A stretch of 64,000 bases of DNA from Cytobacillus oceanisediminis (GCF_003182355.1 NZ_QGTW01000004.1:1-64000); one strand, 5' to 3'; positions 1 to 8,699 are shown, numbered from the stretch's first letter. Numbers and translations are program-made. The notes: generated from the letters alone by a model not told the origin.

Positions 1-40
1 AAATTTTAGTATAACGGGGTTTTAAGCTAGAAAAAACAAA

Positions 41-88
41 AATCCCCGAATAGATCCACTTTTTTTAAAGTGTCTACTATTCGGGGTT
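41..88. terminator. Long hairpin, terminator-like
   Basis: Arms CCCCGAATAG (44-53) and CTATTCGGGG (77-86) are perfectly complementary and an inner CACTTT/AAAGTG stem extends the hairpin. On the minus strand a T-rich tail follows. No minus-strand gene is visible just to the right, so it may end a transcript of the gene left of the window. Confidence 0.6.
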
Positions 89-269
89 CAGTTCATAATG
101 ACGGGTGGCCTTTTTTATTTGATCGTTAAAAAGTGCTTACCCTAATGCCCCCAAAATTTTATCAAAATACACAAAAACTCAAAACTATTTTACATGCTTG
201 TAATAGATGATAAACAATCCAGCGATACGATTAATAATGTAAAAATACGATCGTATAGGGGATGAGAAC

Positions 270-1097
270 ATGAAGAAGAAAACAATTCTGGGAATGGGCT
301 TTGCACTAACCTTGTTATTAAGCCCGTTTCAACAAGCTTTTGCAGCTGAAACAACCGGTGAACTAAGACAGGTGGATAATGTAGCCCATCGCGGGGCAGC
401 CGGATATGCACCGGAAAACACCATTGCTGCGTTCGACAAAGCTGTAGAAATGAAAGCGGACTATATTGAAATTGATGTTCAAAGAAGCAAGGATGGCGAA
501 TTGGTTATTATTCATGATACTACCGTGGATCGAACGACTGACGGCACAGGCAAAGTGAAGGATTTAACTTTTGAACAACTGAGGGCTCTTGACGCCGGCA
601 GCTTTAAAGGAGAACAATTTAAAGGGGAAAAAATCCCGACTTTTGATGAAATACTTGATCGTTATCACGGAAAGGTTGGAATTTTAATAGAGTTGAAGGC
701 TCCGGAACTTTACCCTGGCATGGAAGAAAGTGTTGCACAGGAATTAAAAGAGCGTAACCTTGACCATCCGCAAAATGAAAAAATTATTATCCAATCCTTT
801 AACTTGGAATCTATGAAAAAAATGAATGAACTTCTTCCAAAGGTCCCAATTGGAGTTCTTACTTCTTCTCAAACGCATACATCTGAGCAGGCATTAAAAG
901 AATTTTCCGCTTACGCTGATTATTTTAACCCGCACTACGGAATTGTTACGGAAGATTTAGTTGAACAAGTACATTCACTTGGTATGAAAATTTCTTCTTG
1001 GACCGTACGAAGCCAGGAAGCAGCTGATTTCCTTTTAAGCATGGATGTTGATGCCATTATTACCGATTACCCTGATTATGTAGATCCAAGAAACTAA
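270..1097 (+). CDS. Secreted glycerophosphodiester phosphodiesterase
   Basis: A 275-residue GDPD-family protein, which hydrolyses glycerophosphodiesters (deacylated phospholipids, possibly teichoic acid fragments) to glycerol-3-phosphate and an alcohol. Residues 1-25 form a Sec signal peptide ending in AFA. The family fingerprint is complete: H40-R-G, E-N at 49-50, the metal ligands E67-I-D69, and H82-D83. Length fits single-domain GlpQ/UgpQ-type enzymes. The ATG follows a GGGGATGAG ribosome site. It stands alone, ended by the hairpin at 1159. Family is certain; the natural substrate is not readable. Role in phosphate or glycerol scavenging is an inference. Confidence 0.9.
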   Translation: MKKKTILGMGFALTLLLSPFQQAFAAETTGELRQVDNVAHRGAAGYAPENTIAAFDKAVEMKADYIEIDVQRSKDGELVIIHDTTVDRTTDGTGKVKDLTFEQLRALDAGSFKGEQFKGEKIPTFDEILDRYHGKVGILIELKAPELYPGMEESVAQELKERNLDHPQNEKIIIQSFNLESMKKMNELLPKVPIGVLTSSQTHTSEQALKEFSAYADYFNPHYGIVTEDLVEQVHSLGMKISSWTVRSQEAADFLLSMDVDAIITDYPDYVDPRN

Positions 1098-1158
1098 TAG
1101 TACATATACAGCTAAGGGCAGGTCTCAACCTGGCTTCCTTTAAATGAATAAGTTTAAA

Positions 1159-1197
1159 AGAACCTGTATCGACGTTAGCCGGCACAGGCTCTTTTTG
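1159..1197 (+). terminator. Intrinsic terminator after the GDPD gene
   Basis: Imperfect stem AGAACCTGT (1159-1167) with ACAGGCTCT (1184-1192), one mismatch, followed by a T run. Confidence 0.6.
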
Positions 1198-1315
1198 TTG
1201 GAATTATCTACTCCAGGTGTTCATACACATTCTTAACATTATATAAGGGATCTATCCAGCTGCGGGTAAGATTTGATTCAATCATAGCATTTCCTCACTG
1301 CTAAAGAGCCTAAAA

Positions 1316-1350
1316 GAAAAAGGATAGAGTTCCGCTGACTGTATCCGGTC
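1316..1350 (-). terminator. Intrinsic terminator of the acidic lipoprotein gene
   Basis: On the minus strand GGATA and TATCC arms (1342-1346 and 1322-1326) are followed by a T run (1321-1316). Confidence 0.5.
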
Positions 1351-1385
1351 CCTTTATTTAAGTCGACTTAAGTTCAATTTTTATA

Positions 1386-1718
1386 TTAGTTACTGTCACT
1401 AGATTCAGAAACCTCATCGGACTCTGTTGTTTCATCCGATTGCTGGCTTCCTTCTTCTTCTTCAGTAGCAGAATCGGCATCTGTGCTTTCATCCGTATTT
1501 TCCGCATCATCTTGGGGGTTTTCCGCATTAACATCTTCATCTTCGGGATTTCCAACTTCTCCATTTACAGGTTCTTCCTCAGTGTTCATTTCATTATTCA
1601 CAGGTTCCTCAACTTCAGATTCCATTTCATTTTCTTGACCTGGCAAGAAGCCGCATGCAGCTAATGGCACAGCAAGCAATACGGGGATGATTTTTTTGAA
1701 TAAAGATTTGTTTAACAT
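1386..1718 (-). CDS. Small highly acidic lipoprotein
   Basis: A 110-residue predicted lipoprotein. A basic start and hydrophobic stretch are followed by the lipobox L19-A-A-C22, so the mature protein should be anchored outside the membrane by Cys22. From residue 28 on it is almost wholly Glu, Asp, Asn, Ser and Thr in a low-complexity tail with no fold I can recognise. The ATG has an upstream GGAGGG (around 1730). It is divergent from the alcohol dehydrogenase, with 460 bp of regulatory DNA between them. Function unknown; a charged surface or metal-binding role would be speculation. Confidence 0.7.
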   Translation of the reverse strand: MLNKSLFKKIIPVLLAVPLAACGFLPGQENEMESEVEEPVNNEMNTEEEPVNGEVGNPEDEDVNAENPQDDAENTDESTDADSATEEEEGSQQSDETTESDEVSESSDSN

Positions 1719-1966
1719 AAGATATTCCCTCCAAGAATTATAATTTTAAAACAGCCTGCCCTCCTTTTTCTGAATTCACAAGCTATTATATAAACAAGCT
1801 CTTGAGAGAATGTGTCGAAATTCTAGACTTTTACTAAACCTTAATCGGAATGAAAAACACCTTAAATATCAGTAAAAACCTTTACATAGGAAAAAGAATA
1901 ATTTAGGTGCCAGTGAGTATGGGTTTATTTTTATTCGGTATTCCGTCCTTTTCCCTGATAGTTGTA

Positions 1967-2076
1967 CTTTTGCAACCAGTGTTGCATAAATGCAATATAC
2001 TTAAAAACACCTGTACAATAGCATTTTAATCTATAAACAAGTCAGAATATTTTTAATATATTGTATTTTTGCAACA
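1967..2076 (+). promoter_or_regulatory. Candidate enhancer sites (UAS) for a sigma-54 activator
   Basis: A perfect inverted repeat TGCAAC-CAGT-GTTGCA lies at 1971-1986, with another TGCA at 1991 and the half site TTTTGCAAC repeated at 2067-2075. They lie about 40 to 150 bp upstream of the -24/-12 promoter at 2116, the usual placement for bacterial enhancer-binding proteins. The activator gene is not in this window. Confidence 0.6.
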
Positions 2077-2115
2077 TCCCTGTATCCAAAATCCAATAAT
2101 TTCAAGTGTCTATTA

Positions 2116-2133
2116 TTGGCATGGTACTTGCAT
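2116..2133 (+). promoter_or_regulatory. Sigma-54 (SigL) -24/-12 promoter
   Basis: TTGGCATGGTACTTGCAT matches the TGGCA-N-TTGCA consensus, with the invariant GG at 2118-2119 and GC at 2130-2131 exactly 12 bp apart. It is 48 bp before the alcohol dehydrogenase ATG. Confidence 0.8.
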
Positions 2134-2180
2134 TCATTAAAGATAGCCTAAAATTTTATAGGAAGAAAGGGGATTTTTTT

Positions 2181-3287
2181 ATGAAAGGGAAAGTTTCTGT
2201 AATGGTTGAACCGATGAAAATGGAGTTTCGCGAGTTTGATTTGCCTGAACCGGAAAAAGGTGCTGTTTTGCTGCGTGTAACTCGTACCAATGTATGCGGT
2301 TCTGAATTACATATTTGGCGGGGGGAACATCCAACCAAGAAAAAAGGTGTATTGGGCCATGAAATGGTAGGGGTTGTAGATAAACTTGGTGAGGGTGTCA
2401 CAACAGACTTTGCCGGCCGCCCCATTAAAGAAGGCGATCGTATTGCAACTGTATACTACCGGACTTGCCGTAAGTGCAGTATGTGCTTAAAAGGCCATTT
2501 GCACCTTTGTGAGAACGCTTACAGCTTCTGGAATAAAGATCCGGAGGAAGCGCCGCACTTCCATGGAACATTCTCTTCCCATTATTATATTCATCCCGAT
2601 ATGTACTTTTATAAGGTTCCTGACAATGTACCTGATATTGCAGCAGCCAGTGCAAACTGTGCTTTATCACAGGTTTATTTTGGCCTCGATAAAGCGGGCA
2701 TTACGTATGGTGATACCCTTGTCATTCAAGGAGCGGGCGGTTTAGGTTTAAATGCGACTGCAGTAGCAAAGGAAAAAGGAGCTACGGTCATTATCATTGA
2801 TGCAGTTGAGTCCAGATTGGAAATGGCCAGAAAATTCGGTGCTGACCATACAATTAGCATTTCAGAGTTCGATACAGCAGAAAAAAGAGCGGCAGCAGTA
2901 CGCGAACTTACAGACGGGCTGGGCGCTGACATAGGGATCGAGTTAAGCGGTGTTCCGTCTGCCTTCCATGAAGGAATCCATCTGGTGCGAAGCGGCGGGA
3001 AGTATGTGTCGATTGGCAATGTATCTCCTGGAAAGTACGCAGACTTTGATCCTGGCTTGCTGACACGAAAGTCAATTGAAATAAAACCAATTGTCCGTTA
3101 CGACCCTTGGTATTTGGATAAGGCCCTCCAGTTCCTTTCAAAAAATATCGATAAATATCCATTCGCCAATATGATCGACGGGGACTTTGAATTTGACAAT
3201 ATCCAGGAAGCACTTGATAAATCTGCTTCAAGAGAAGTCACACGGGCTTCTATTGTGCTGCCGGTTGGGGTTGCTGCAGAACAGTAA
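2181..3287 (+). CDS. Zinc-dependent medium-chain alcohol dehydrogenase
   Basis: A 368-residue MDR-superfamily dehydrogenase, oxidising an alcohol or polyol with NAD(P). Catalytic zinc ligands are C39 and H60-E61; the structural zinc site is complete (C96, C99, C102, C110); the Rossmann motif GAGGLGL is near residue 190. The ATG at 2181 was chosen because it has a GAAAGGGG ribosome site and aligns with the family start; an upstream in-frame GTG at 2106 would overlap the sigma-54 promoter. The aldehyde dehydrogenase starts 49 bp downstream, so the pair probably turns an alcohol into an acid. Regulation by SigL plus an enhancer-binding protein is strongly suggested by 1967-2133. The substrate is unknown (butanediol- or threonine-dehydrogenase-like members exist). 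Confidence 0.88.
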   Translation: MKGKVSVMVEPMKMEFREFDLPEPEKGAVLLRVTRTNVCGSELHIWRGEHPTKKKGVLGHEMVGVVDKLGEGVTTDFAGRPIKEGDRIATVYYRTCRKCSMCLKGHLHLCENAYSFWNKDPEEAPHFHGTFSSHYYIHPDMYFYKVPDNVPDIAAASANCALSQVYFGLDKAGITYGDTLVIQGAGGLGLNATAVAKEKGATVIIIDAVESRLEMARKFGADHTISISEFDTAEKRAAAVRELTDGLGADIGIELSGVPSAFHEGIHLVRSGGKYVSIGNVSPGKYADFDPGLLTRKSIEIKPIVRYDPWYLDKALQFLSKNIDKYPFANMIDGDFEFDNIQEALDKSASREVTRASIVLPVGVAAEQ

Positions 3288-3336
3288 TAGAATCCGCTTA
3301 AAGTTAAGAAAAGAGCTTATTAAGGGAGGAATAAAT

Positions 3337-4776
3337 ATGCCTACAGAGCAGACAACAGCAGAAAGAAAAGGACTTATTATAGGAGATCAGGAAATTTTCA
3401 CAGATTCAGAGTTTGCCGTACTAGATAAATATACAGGTGACGTCATTGCCAATGTGGCAAAGGCGGGCAAGGAACATATCAATCAGGCTGTATCGATTGC
3501 CCAAAAGACTTTTGATCAAGACCAGCTTACACCTTATCATCGTTATGAAATATTAAAGCGTGCCGCCGAGATTTTAAAAGAGCGAAAAGAAGACGTGGCC
3601 CTTACCTTATCAAGGGAAGTTGGAAAAACCATTACCGATGCCCGTGGAGAAGTGGACCGTGCCATCCAAACGCTGACTTTATCTTCTGAAGAAGCAAAGC
3701 GGATTGACGGAGAAGTGATTCCTATTTCAGCAAGCCCAGGGGCGGAAAACCGGATGGGCTATGCAGTCCGCGCACCACTTGGCGTTATTGGGGCCATCAC
3801 TCCATTTAACTTTCCGTTTAATCTTGCCTGTCATAAAATTGGCCCGGCGATTGCTTCCGGCAATACGGTCGTATGGAAGCCGGCTTCAGATACAGCCACT
3901 TCGGCTTATCATTTAATTAATATTTTAAAAGAAGCAGGACTCCCTTCCGGATATGTGAATCTTGTATGCGGCTCCGGATCGCAAGTAGGCGGGTGGCTGC
4001 TTGAGGATGAGAGAATTGCCAAATATACGTTTACCGGAAGTGCCGAGGTAGGCCGCTACATTAAGGAAAACAGCGGGCTCCGTCCTGTATCGCTTGAACT
4101 CGGAAATAACTCTCCTAATATTGTTCACCATGATGCAGACCTTGATTTGGCTGCCAAAATGTGCGTGTTAAAGGGCTTCAATACGGCAGGCCAGGCATGT
4201 ATCTCTGTTCAGCGAATATTGGTTCATTCACAAGTATATGACCAGTTCCTTGATAAGCTAAAAGCGGAAACAGAGCAATTAAAGGTAGGAAATCCGCTGG
4301 ATGCTGAAACGAATATTGGGCCTCTGATCAGTAAGAAGGAAGCGGACCGAGTAATGGCATGGATCAATGAAGCTGTTTCACAAGGGGCCAAAGTGATCGC
4401 AGGCGGAAAACAGGACGGGGCCATTGTGACGCCTACGATCTTAAGCGATGTGAACCACGAAATGAAAGTGGTCTGTCAGGAAGTTTTCGGACCTGTTTTA
4501 ACGGTGATGCCTTTTGAAGATATAGATGATGCCATTGAGCAGGCCAACAATTCGAACTATGGTCTCCAATCAGGTATTTTTACGACCAATCTCAATACGG
4601 CCATGAAGGCAGTCAAAAAGTTTAGAACGGGCGGCGTGATTATCAATGATGCTTCGACGTTCCGGGCGGATGCCATGCCATACGGCGGAATTAAGGATAG
4701 CGGCATCGGAAAAGAAGGGCCGCGTTATGCGATTGAAGAAATGACCTTCCTTAAGACAGTGATTATTAATTTGTAG
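3337..4776 (+). CDS. NAD(P)-dependent aldehyde dehydrogenase
   Basis: A 479-residue ALDH-superfamily enzyme that oxidises an aldehyde to its acid. The catalytic Cys288 (AGQACIS) and general base Glu254 (LELGNNSP) are present, the spacing of 34 residues being typical. Position 257 has Asn where most relatives have Gly. The start at 3337 has an AGGGAGGA ribosome site; the longer open frame upstream overlaps the dehydrogenase and is not used. It is the second gene of the sigma-54 unit and probably handles the aldehyde made by the upstream dehydrogenase. Lactaldehyde- or GAPN-like relatives are possible; substrate not determined. Confidence 0.88.
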   Translation: MPTEQTTAERKGLIIGDQEIFTDSEFAVLDKYTGDVIANVAKAGKEHINQAVSIAQKTFDQDQLTPYHRYEILKRAAEILKERKEDVALTLSREVGKTITDARGEVDRAIQTLTLSSEEAKRIDGEVIPISASPGAENRMGYAVRAPLGVIGAITPFNFPFNLACHKIGPAIASGNTVVWKPASDTATSAYHLINILKEAGLPSGYVNLVCGSGSQVGGWLLEDERIAKYTFTGSAEVGRYIKENSGLRPVSLELGNNSPNIVHHDADLDLAAKMCVLKGFNTAGQACISVQRILVHSQVYDQFLDKLKAETEQLKVGNPLDAETNIGPLISKKEADRVMAWINEAVSQGAKVIAGGKQDGAIVTPTILSDVNHEMKVVCQEVFGPVLTVMPFEDIDDAIEQANNSNYGLQSGIFTTNLNTAMKAVKKFRTGGVIINDASTFRADAMPYGGIKDSGIGKEGPRYAIEEMTFLKTVIINL

Positions 4777-4796
4777 GCTCTATTAAAGCGTATTGT

Positions 4797-5095
4797 TGAT
4801 TTTGGTATTTTGTGATTGGGGAGCAAGGGCGCGAGATCCCCGAAAAATGCTATCGCATTTTTATCGTGGTGAGTTTCGTTCCCTTTCTCCCGTTTTTCCG
4901 CTGAGTTGGGGTACGAATAGAGGGCTTTCGTTCTCTTTCTCCCGGTAATTTGAGTACGAGTTATAGGGTACGGGCTCAATGGCCAGCAAAAGTAGCGAGT
5001 CAAAGGTATGCCCCACAGGCGCGTAATGCGCCGAGGAGGCTCCAGGATGCCGGCGGAAAGTGAACTTCTTGAGCGGAAACCAACAGGCAAGTTTA
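4797..5095. repeat. Block of degenerate Bacillaceae intergenic repeats
   Basis: This 370-bp gap has no credible gene. Positions about 4870-4975 hold two diverged copies of a unit containing TTTCGTTC, CTTTCTCCCG and GAGT with GTACGA. Positions about 5020-5090 carry a GC-rich stretch with the GCGGAAA and GAGCGGAAACCAAC words that I associate with repeats common between genes in Bacillus relatives. An open frame on the minus strand (4725-5090) merely reads through the repeats. Confidence 0.55.
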
Positions 5096-5147
5096 ACAGA
5101 GCTAACTTGTAAAATCTGCTGAAAATTTTTTGTAAAGGGGTTAGGAG

Positions 5148-5729
5148 ATGACTCAGGCTATTAAAATTGAGCCTTCTGCTGCCATTCAGGCAGCGAAGAG
5201 TGAGCTGACTCTAGAACAGATCATAAACAAACCGAAAAAAAGGAAACTATTTGGCTCCTCTGCCAGTCAGCGGGCTGATCCGGTGTTTACTTTTTATTAT
5301 CCTTATATGTTCTACGAATGGAAGGTGACTGTTCCCAGATTTGTTTTCAGGGACGGAAAAGCCCTCATTCGGATTGGTGTAAATGGTTTGACCAATGTGG
5401 CTGCCCAAACCGATATTTGGCCTGAATGTGAAACGATTGAGGCTGAGCCTCAGAGCTGCCTGCCGTGCAGGGTAACGGAAGAGTCAGCCGATGATGAATG
5501 CAAGCTGGCACTTGAAAATTACGTTTTTAAGTTTATGAGGCCATTAAAGCCGCCGATTTACCAATTAAGCCGGAAGGAAATGATTTATCTGCCTTACCAT
5601 GTTTTTTATGAGAATTCGACAGGCAAAAAAACGCTGATGATAACAGAAGCATTAACCGGAGTGACGGCGGAAGCCAGAAAAATGAAGGAACTCAATTCGT
5701 GGCTTGAGAGTATGGCAAGACAAAAATAA
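5148..5729 (+). CDS. Conserved-looking protein of unknown function
   Basis: A 193-residue soluble protein that I do not recognise. There is no signal peptide or membrane span. It has a central aromatic segment (FTFYYPYMFYEWKV, residues about 48-61), a cluster of cysteines around 90-115 (including C-L-P-C), and a basic C-terminus. The ATG has a GGGGTTAGGAG site. The gene precedes the 31-residue peptide and the sodium/solute symporter by short gaps and is probably cotranscribed, so a role in sensing or metabolising the transported solute is plausible but unproven. Confidence 0.65.
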   Translation: MTQAIKIEPSAAIQAAKSELTLEQIINKPKKRKLFGSSASQRADPVFTFYYPYMFYEWKVTVPRFVFRDGKALIRIGVNGLTNVAAQTDIWPECETIEAEPQSCLPCRVTEESADDECKLALENYVFKFMRPLKPPIYQLSRKEMIYLPYHVFYENSTGKKTLMITEALTGVTAEARKMKELNSWLESMARQK

Positions 5730-5777
5730 TACTTTTGGAAGCGTTGTCATTTTTGCCCTTTCTAGGGAGGTGAAAAT

Positions 5778-5873
5778 ATGACTGTATTGCATTACGGTGC
5801 CATTTATATTTTAGGTTCCTGGGTAGTCCTTGGCTTTTTAATTTTTAAAACAGATATGTTTAAAATCGACTAA
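5778..5873 (+). CDS. 31-residue membrane peptide preceding the symporter
   Basis: A tiny ORF with an excellent ribosome site (GGGAGGTGAAAAT then ATG). The product is one hydrophobic helix (about residues 6-23) and a short polar tail ending KTDMFKID. It stops 23 bp before the symporter start. Very small one-helix proteins encoded next to sodium/solute symporters are known in Bacilli as symporter small accessory proteins (from memory); position and shape fit this. A role in stability or assembly of the transporter is inferred. Confidence 0.7.
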   Translation: MTVLHYGAIYILGSWVVLGFLIFKTDMFKID

Positions 5874-5896
5874 TCATTGAAAGAGGGGGTCTGTAT

Positions 5897-7426
5897 ATGT
5901 CAGTAATTACTTGGTCTTGGATTTTAATGGTGTTCTTTATTGGGCTGATGCTTTATCTGGGTTACGCGGGAATGAAGAAAACAAAAAATGCAGATGACTT
6001 CGCTACAGCACGCTCAAGCTATGGGCCCATTGCCCTTGGACTTGCCGTATGTGCCACTACAGCATCAGGATCTACTTTCATGGGTATTCCGGGTACCGCC
6101 TATACCTCGGGATTTCCAAGCTTATGGTATCCGATGATCTATCCGATTGGCATCTACGGCGGGATGCTTTTAACAGCGAAAATGGTTAAGCAAATGGGCG
6201 ATAAATTCAGCAATCGTACGATTCCGGAGATTGTTGGCGAACGTTTTAACAGTGAATTCTTGCGGGTTGGGCTGGCTTTGCTATCTTTACTCCTTATTTT
6301 CTATATTGTTTCCCAGCTGGTCGCAGCTGCATTGATGTTCCAAACAATGATGGGCTTAAGTTACCAGGCAGGGCTTTGGCTAACGGCCATTGTACTTGGC
6401 ATTTATCTGGTGCTTGGCGGATCGCATTCCGATATTTTAACGGATGCTGTTCAAGGTTTCCTCATGTTAATTATTGCCGTTATGATCACTGTTATGTTCT
6501 TTACTGGATTTGGGGTGGATGGCGGAGTTACTGCCGTTAATGATGCGATTACAGCCAAAAATCCGCAGGGCGGATGGGACACACTGTTTATTGAAGGGCA
6601 TAATACTTATGGCAGTGCATGGCTTGTGTTCCTTATTTTAATCGCTCATATTCCTTTCGGTGTGCTGCCGCATATCGGGAACAAGTTTTTTGCTCTTAAA
6701 AATGGAAAGCAAATGAAGGTCTTCTTAAGCTTTTGTATTGTTGGCGGCGCTCTGTTGCCAATGATGGCACTGGGCGGATTGTTGGGGGCTGCGGTTATTC
6801 CGGGTACACTGGAGAGTGCAGATGCCGTTATCCCGGCATTATTTGTTGAGGTATTCCCTCCATTTGCTGCAGCGCTAATGGCTGTTGTCGTGTTATCAGC
6901 AATTCTTTCTACAGGTGACGGACTGGTCGTTTCTTTCTCACAAATTTTCGCAAATGACCTTTACCGGAAAACACTTGCGAAAAACAATCCTGATAAAGAA
7001 AAGGTAGAAAGAAATTCTTTAATCATTGGCAGGGGAGCTGTTGTTGCCTGTCTTGTCCTGGGGATCATTCTTGCGTACAACCCTCCTCAATCTCTGGCCA
7101 TGTTCTTATGGATCGGTGTAGGGGGAATGGTATCAGGCCTTGCAGGTCCGCTTGCGATTGGGGCACTTTGGAAGCGCGCCAACAAACAAGGGGCTATCAC
7201 TTCGTTTTGTGTGGGTGTAATCAGTTATGCAGTGCTTTATATGGGGTGGGTCCCAGGTCTTGAAGCCATCACAAATCCTTTTGCGGCTTCAGGCTACTCG
7301 ATTTTAGTCGCTTCTGCCGTCATGGTTGTGGTGACGCTGTTAACGAAACCGATGTCTCAAGAGTTTATTGATAACATTTACGGTTCAGAAGTAGTCGTAC
7401 CTGACAGTAAGACGATTTCACAATAA
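5897..7426 (+). CDS. Sodium/solute symporter (SSS family)
   Basis: A 509-residue integral membrane protein with about 13 hydrophobic helices and SSS features, including the early polar loop with KNADDFATARSSYGP and the GSTFMGIPG segment in the second helix region. It should import an organic solute with Na+. The ribosome site is GAGGGGG. Its neighbours are the 31-residue accessory peptide and the unknown 193-residue protein, with the SigL-driven dehydrogenase pair further upstream. The solute might be the precursor of the dehydrogenase substrate, but the repeat block and 370 bp separate the two units. Confidence 0.88.
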   Translation: MSVITWSWILMVFFIGLMLYLGYAGMKKTKNADDFATARSSYGPIALGLAVCATTASGSTFMGIPGTAYTSGFPSLWYPMIYPIGIYGGMLLTAKMVKQMGDKFSNRTIPEIVGERFNSEFLRVGLALLSLLLIFYIVSQLVAAALMFQTMMGLSYQAGLWLTAIVLGIYLVLGGSHSDILTDAVQGFLMLIIAVMITVMFFTGFGVDGGVTAVNDAITAKNPQGGWDTLFIEGHNTYGSAWLVFLILIAHIPFGVLPHIGNKFFALKNGKQMKVFLSFCIVGGALLPMMALGGLLGAAVIPGTLESADAVIPALFVEVFPPFAAALMAVVVLSAILSTGDGLVVSFSQIFANDLYRKTLAKNNPDKEKVERNSLIIGRGAVVACLVLGIILAYNPPQSLAMFLWIGVGGMVSGLAGPLAIGALWKRANKQGAITSFCVGVISYAVLYMGWVPGLEAITNPFAASGYSILVASAVMVVVTLLTKPMSQEFIDNIYGSEVVVPDSKTISQ

Positions 7427-7460
7427 GAATGGTGGCTTTTTTCAGGGAGTGGCGTTCATT

Positions 7461-7680
7461 TTGAAATATATTTTAACTATAACCATAATGCTAATGACGC
7501 TAACAGGGTGTAGTTCAGTGTCTTCACCTGTTTCTGACTCTTCTGAAAATTGGGGAAGGATCTGCACAGCCTGAATTGGTGGGAACATAGACCGGATTAT
7601 CCCGGGACATGATTATTGCCGTATTTGAAAAATACAAAACCGAACAAATGGGCAAAAACAGCAACGTCACGATTGGTTAA
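7461..7680 (+). pseudogene. Gene remnants: lipoprotein start and metallo-beta-lactamase end
   Basis: A TTG with ribosome site CAGGGAGTGG opens a 37-codon frame with a lipobox (L14-T-G-C17) that stops at 7574. From 7584 another frame reads NIDRIIPGHD, the C-terminal motif of lactonase-type metallo-beta-lactamases. One base later, in the next frame, AVFEKYKTEQ continues to a stop at 7680, as expected for that family's end. A single-base shift therefore separates two matching halves. I read this as decayed DNA, not working genes. Confidence 0.45.
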
Positions 7681-7751
7681 GTAATAAATAGACCAGAATG
7701 GCCGGATACAATTCGTATTCGGCATTTTTCTGGCTAAAGGGAGAGATACCT

Positions 7752-8669
7752 ATGTCACGGATCGGCATATATTTTTTACTCGTCTTCGTCATGCTGATGT
7801 GGGGATTGAATGTGGTGGCTATTAAAATATTAATTGAATATTTTCCGCCTATTTTGATGCAAAGCACCCGAATATTTCTTGGGGGACTCCTTCTCGTTCT
7901 GTTTTTCTGGTGGCGGAAAAACCTGCAAAAGATGACCAGGAAAGGGTGGTTTATCACGGTATTGGCAGGAGTTTTGGGTGTCACGGGACACCATTTGTTT
8001 TTGGCGATCGGACTGTTGGAGACTACGGCTTCCAATGCAGGCATCATCCTTGCACTCAGCCCATTAACCACTTCAATCCTCGGGATTCTCTTTTTGCATG
8101 ACCAGCTGACCAAAATGAGATTACTGGGAATCTGCATAGGATTTGGCGGCGTCCTTTTTGTTGTGCTGACCGGCAGCGGACAGCTGGGCGGCATTTCCTT
8201 GGGAGATTTCCTAATTTTTATGGCAATGCTTACACAGGCTTTTAGCTTTATCCTAATCAAACAAAACTCTCAATCTGTAAATCCCAAATTGATGACGGCC
8301 ATCATGTTGACAGCGGGTTCGATCGTTTTGTTCCTGTTTAGTTTCTTCATCGACACCAAGGGGATTTCAAGCATGGCTGTAACCGAAATAAGAGTATGGG
8401 TCATCTTCCTTTTGTCAGGTGTCGTGGCGACAGGAATTGGCCAGCTCCTCTATAATATAGCCATTCAAAATATAGGTCCCGGACAGACAACGATATTTAA
8501 CAATCTCATGCCGTTCTTCACCCTGATTGGATCGGTTTTGTTTTTAAAAGAAACGATACTGATTGAGCAAATTATTGGGTTTTTGTTTATTGTGGCTGGA
8601 GTTGTGCTGGGGACGGGGTATGTGGATAATTATTTTGTTAGTAAGAAGAGGGAGAAGGTTAGTACATAG
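7752..8669 (+). CDS. DMT-superfamily transporter (two EamA repeats)
   Basis: A 305-residue protein with ten hydrophobic helices in two EamA halves (about residues 8-140 and 150-290), typical of drug/metabolite exporters such as those for amino acids or purine derivatives. The start at 7752 has a GGGAGAG ribosome site and places the first helix at the N-terminus; the longer frame from 7698 would add 18 polar residues. It ends within one base of a copy of the 31-bp repeat. Substrate unknown. Confidence 0.85.
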   Translation: MSRIGIYFLLVFVMLMWGLNVVAIKILIEYFPPILMQSTRIFLGGLLLVLFFWWRKNLQKMTRKGWFITVLAGVLGVTGHHLFLAIGLLETTASNAGIILALSPLTTSILGILFLHDQLTKMRLLGICIGFGGVLFVVLTGSGQLGGISLGDFLIFMAMLTQAFSFILIKQNSQSVNPKLMTAIMLTAGSIVLFLFSFFIDTKGISSMAVTEIRVWVIFLLSGVVATGIGQLLYNIAIQNIGPGQTTIFNNLMPFFTLIGSVLFLKETILIEQIIGFLFIVAGVVLGTGYVDNYFVSKKREKVST

Positions 8670-8699
8670 GTACCAGGTACCACCCGAATTTTGTCGAAT
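8669..8699 (-). repeat. 31-bp dispersed repeat, copy 1
   Basis: Minus orientation. The element consists of ATTCGACAAAATTCGG then GTGGTACCTGGTACC and begins at the last base of the DMT stop codon. A hairpin (8710-8737) precedes it in its own orientation. Confidence 0.9.

Noticed and set aside
3187..3336. Upstream extension of the first aldehyde dehydrogenase
   Set aside because: The extension overlaps the previous gene, whereas the ATG at 3337 has a strong ribosome site and the family-typical N-terminus.
4725..5090. 121-codon minus-strand open frame between ALDH and the 193-residue gene
   Set aside because: It runs through degenerate repeats and into the ALDH end, lacks a ribosome site, and its product has no protein-like pattern.
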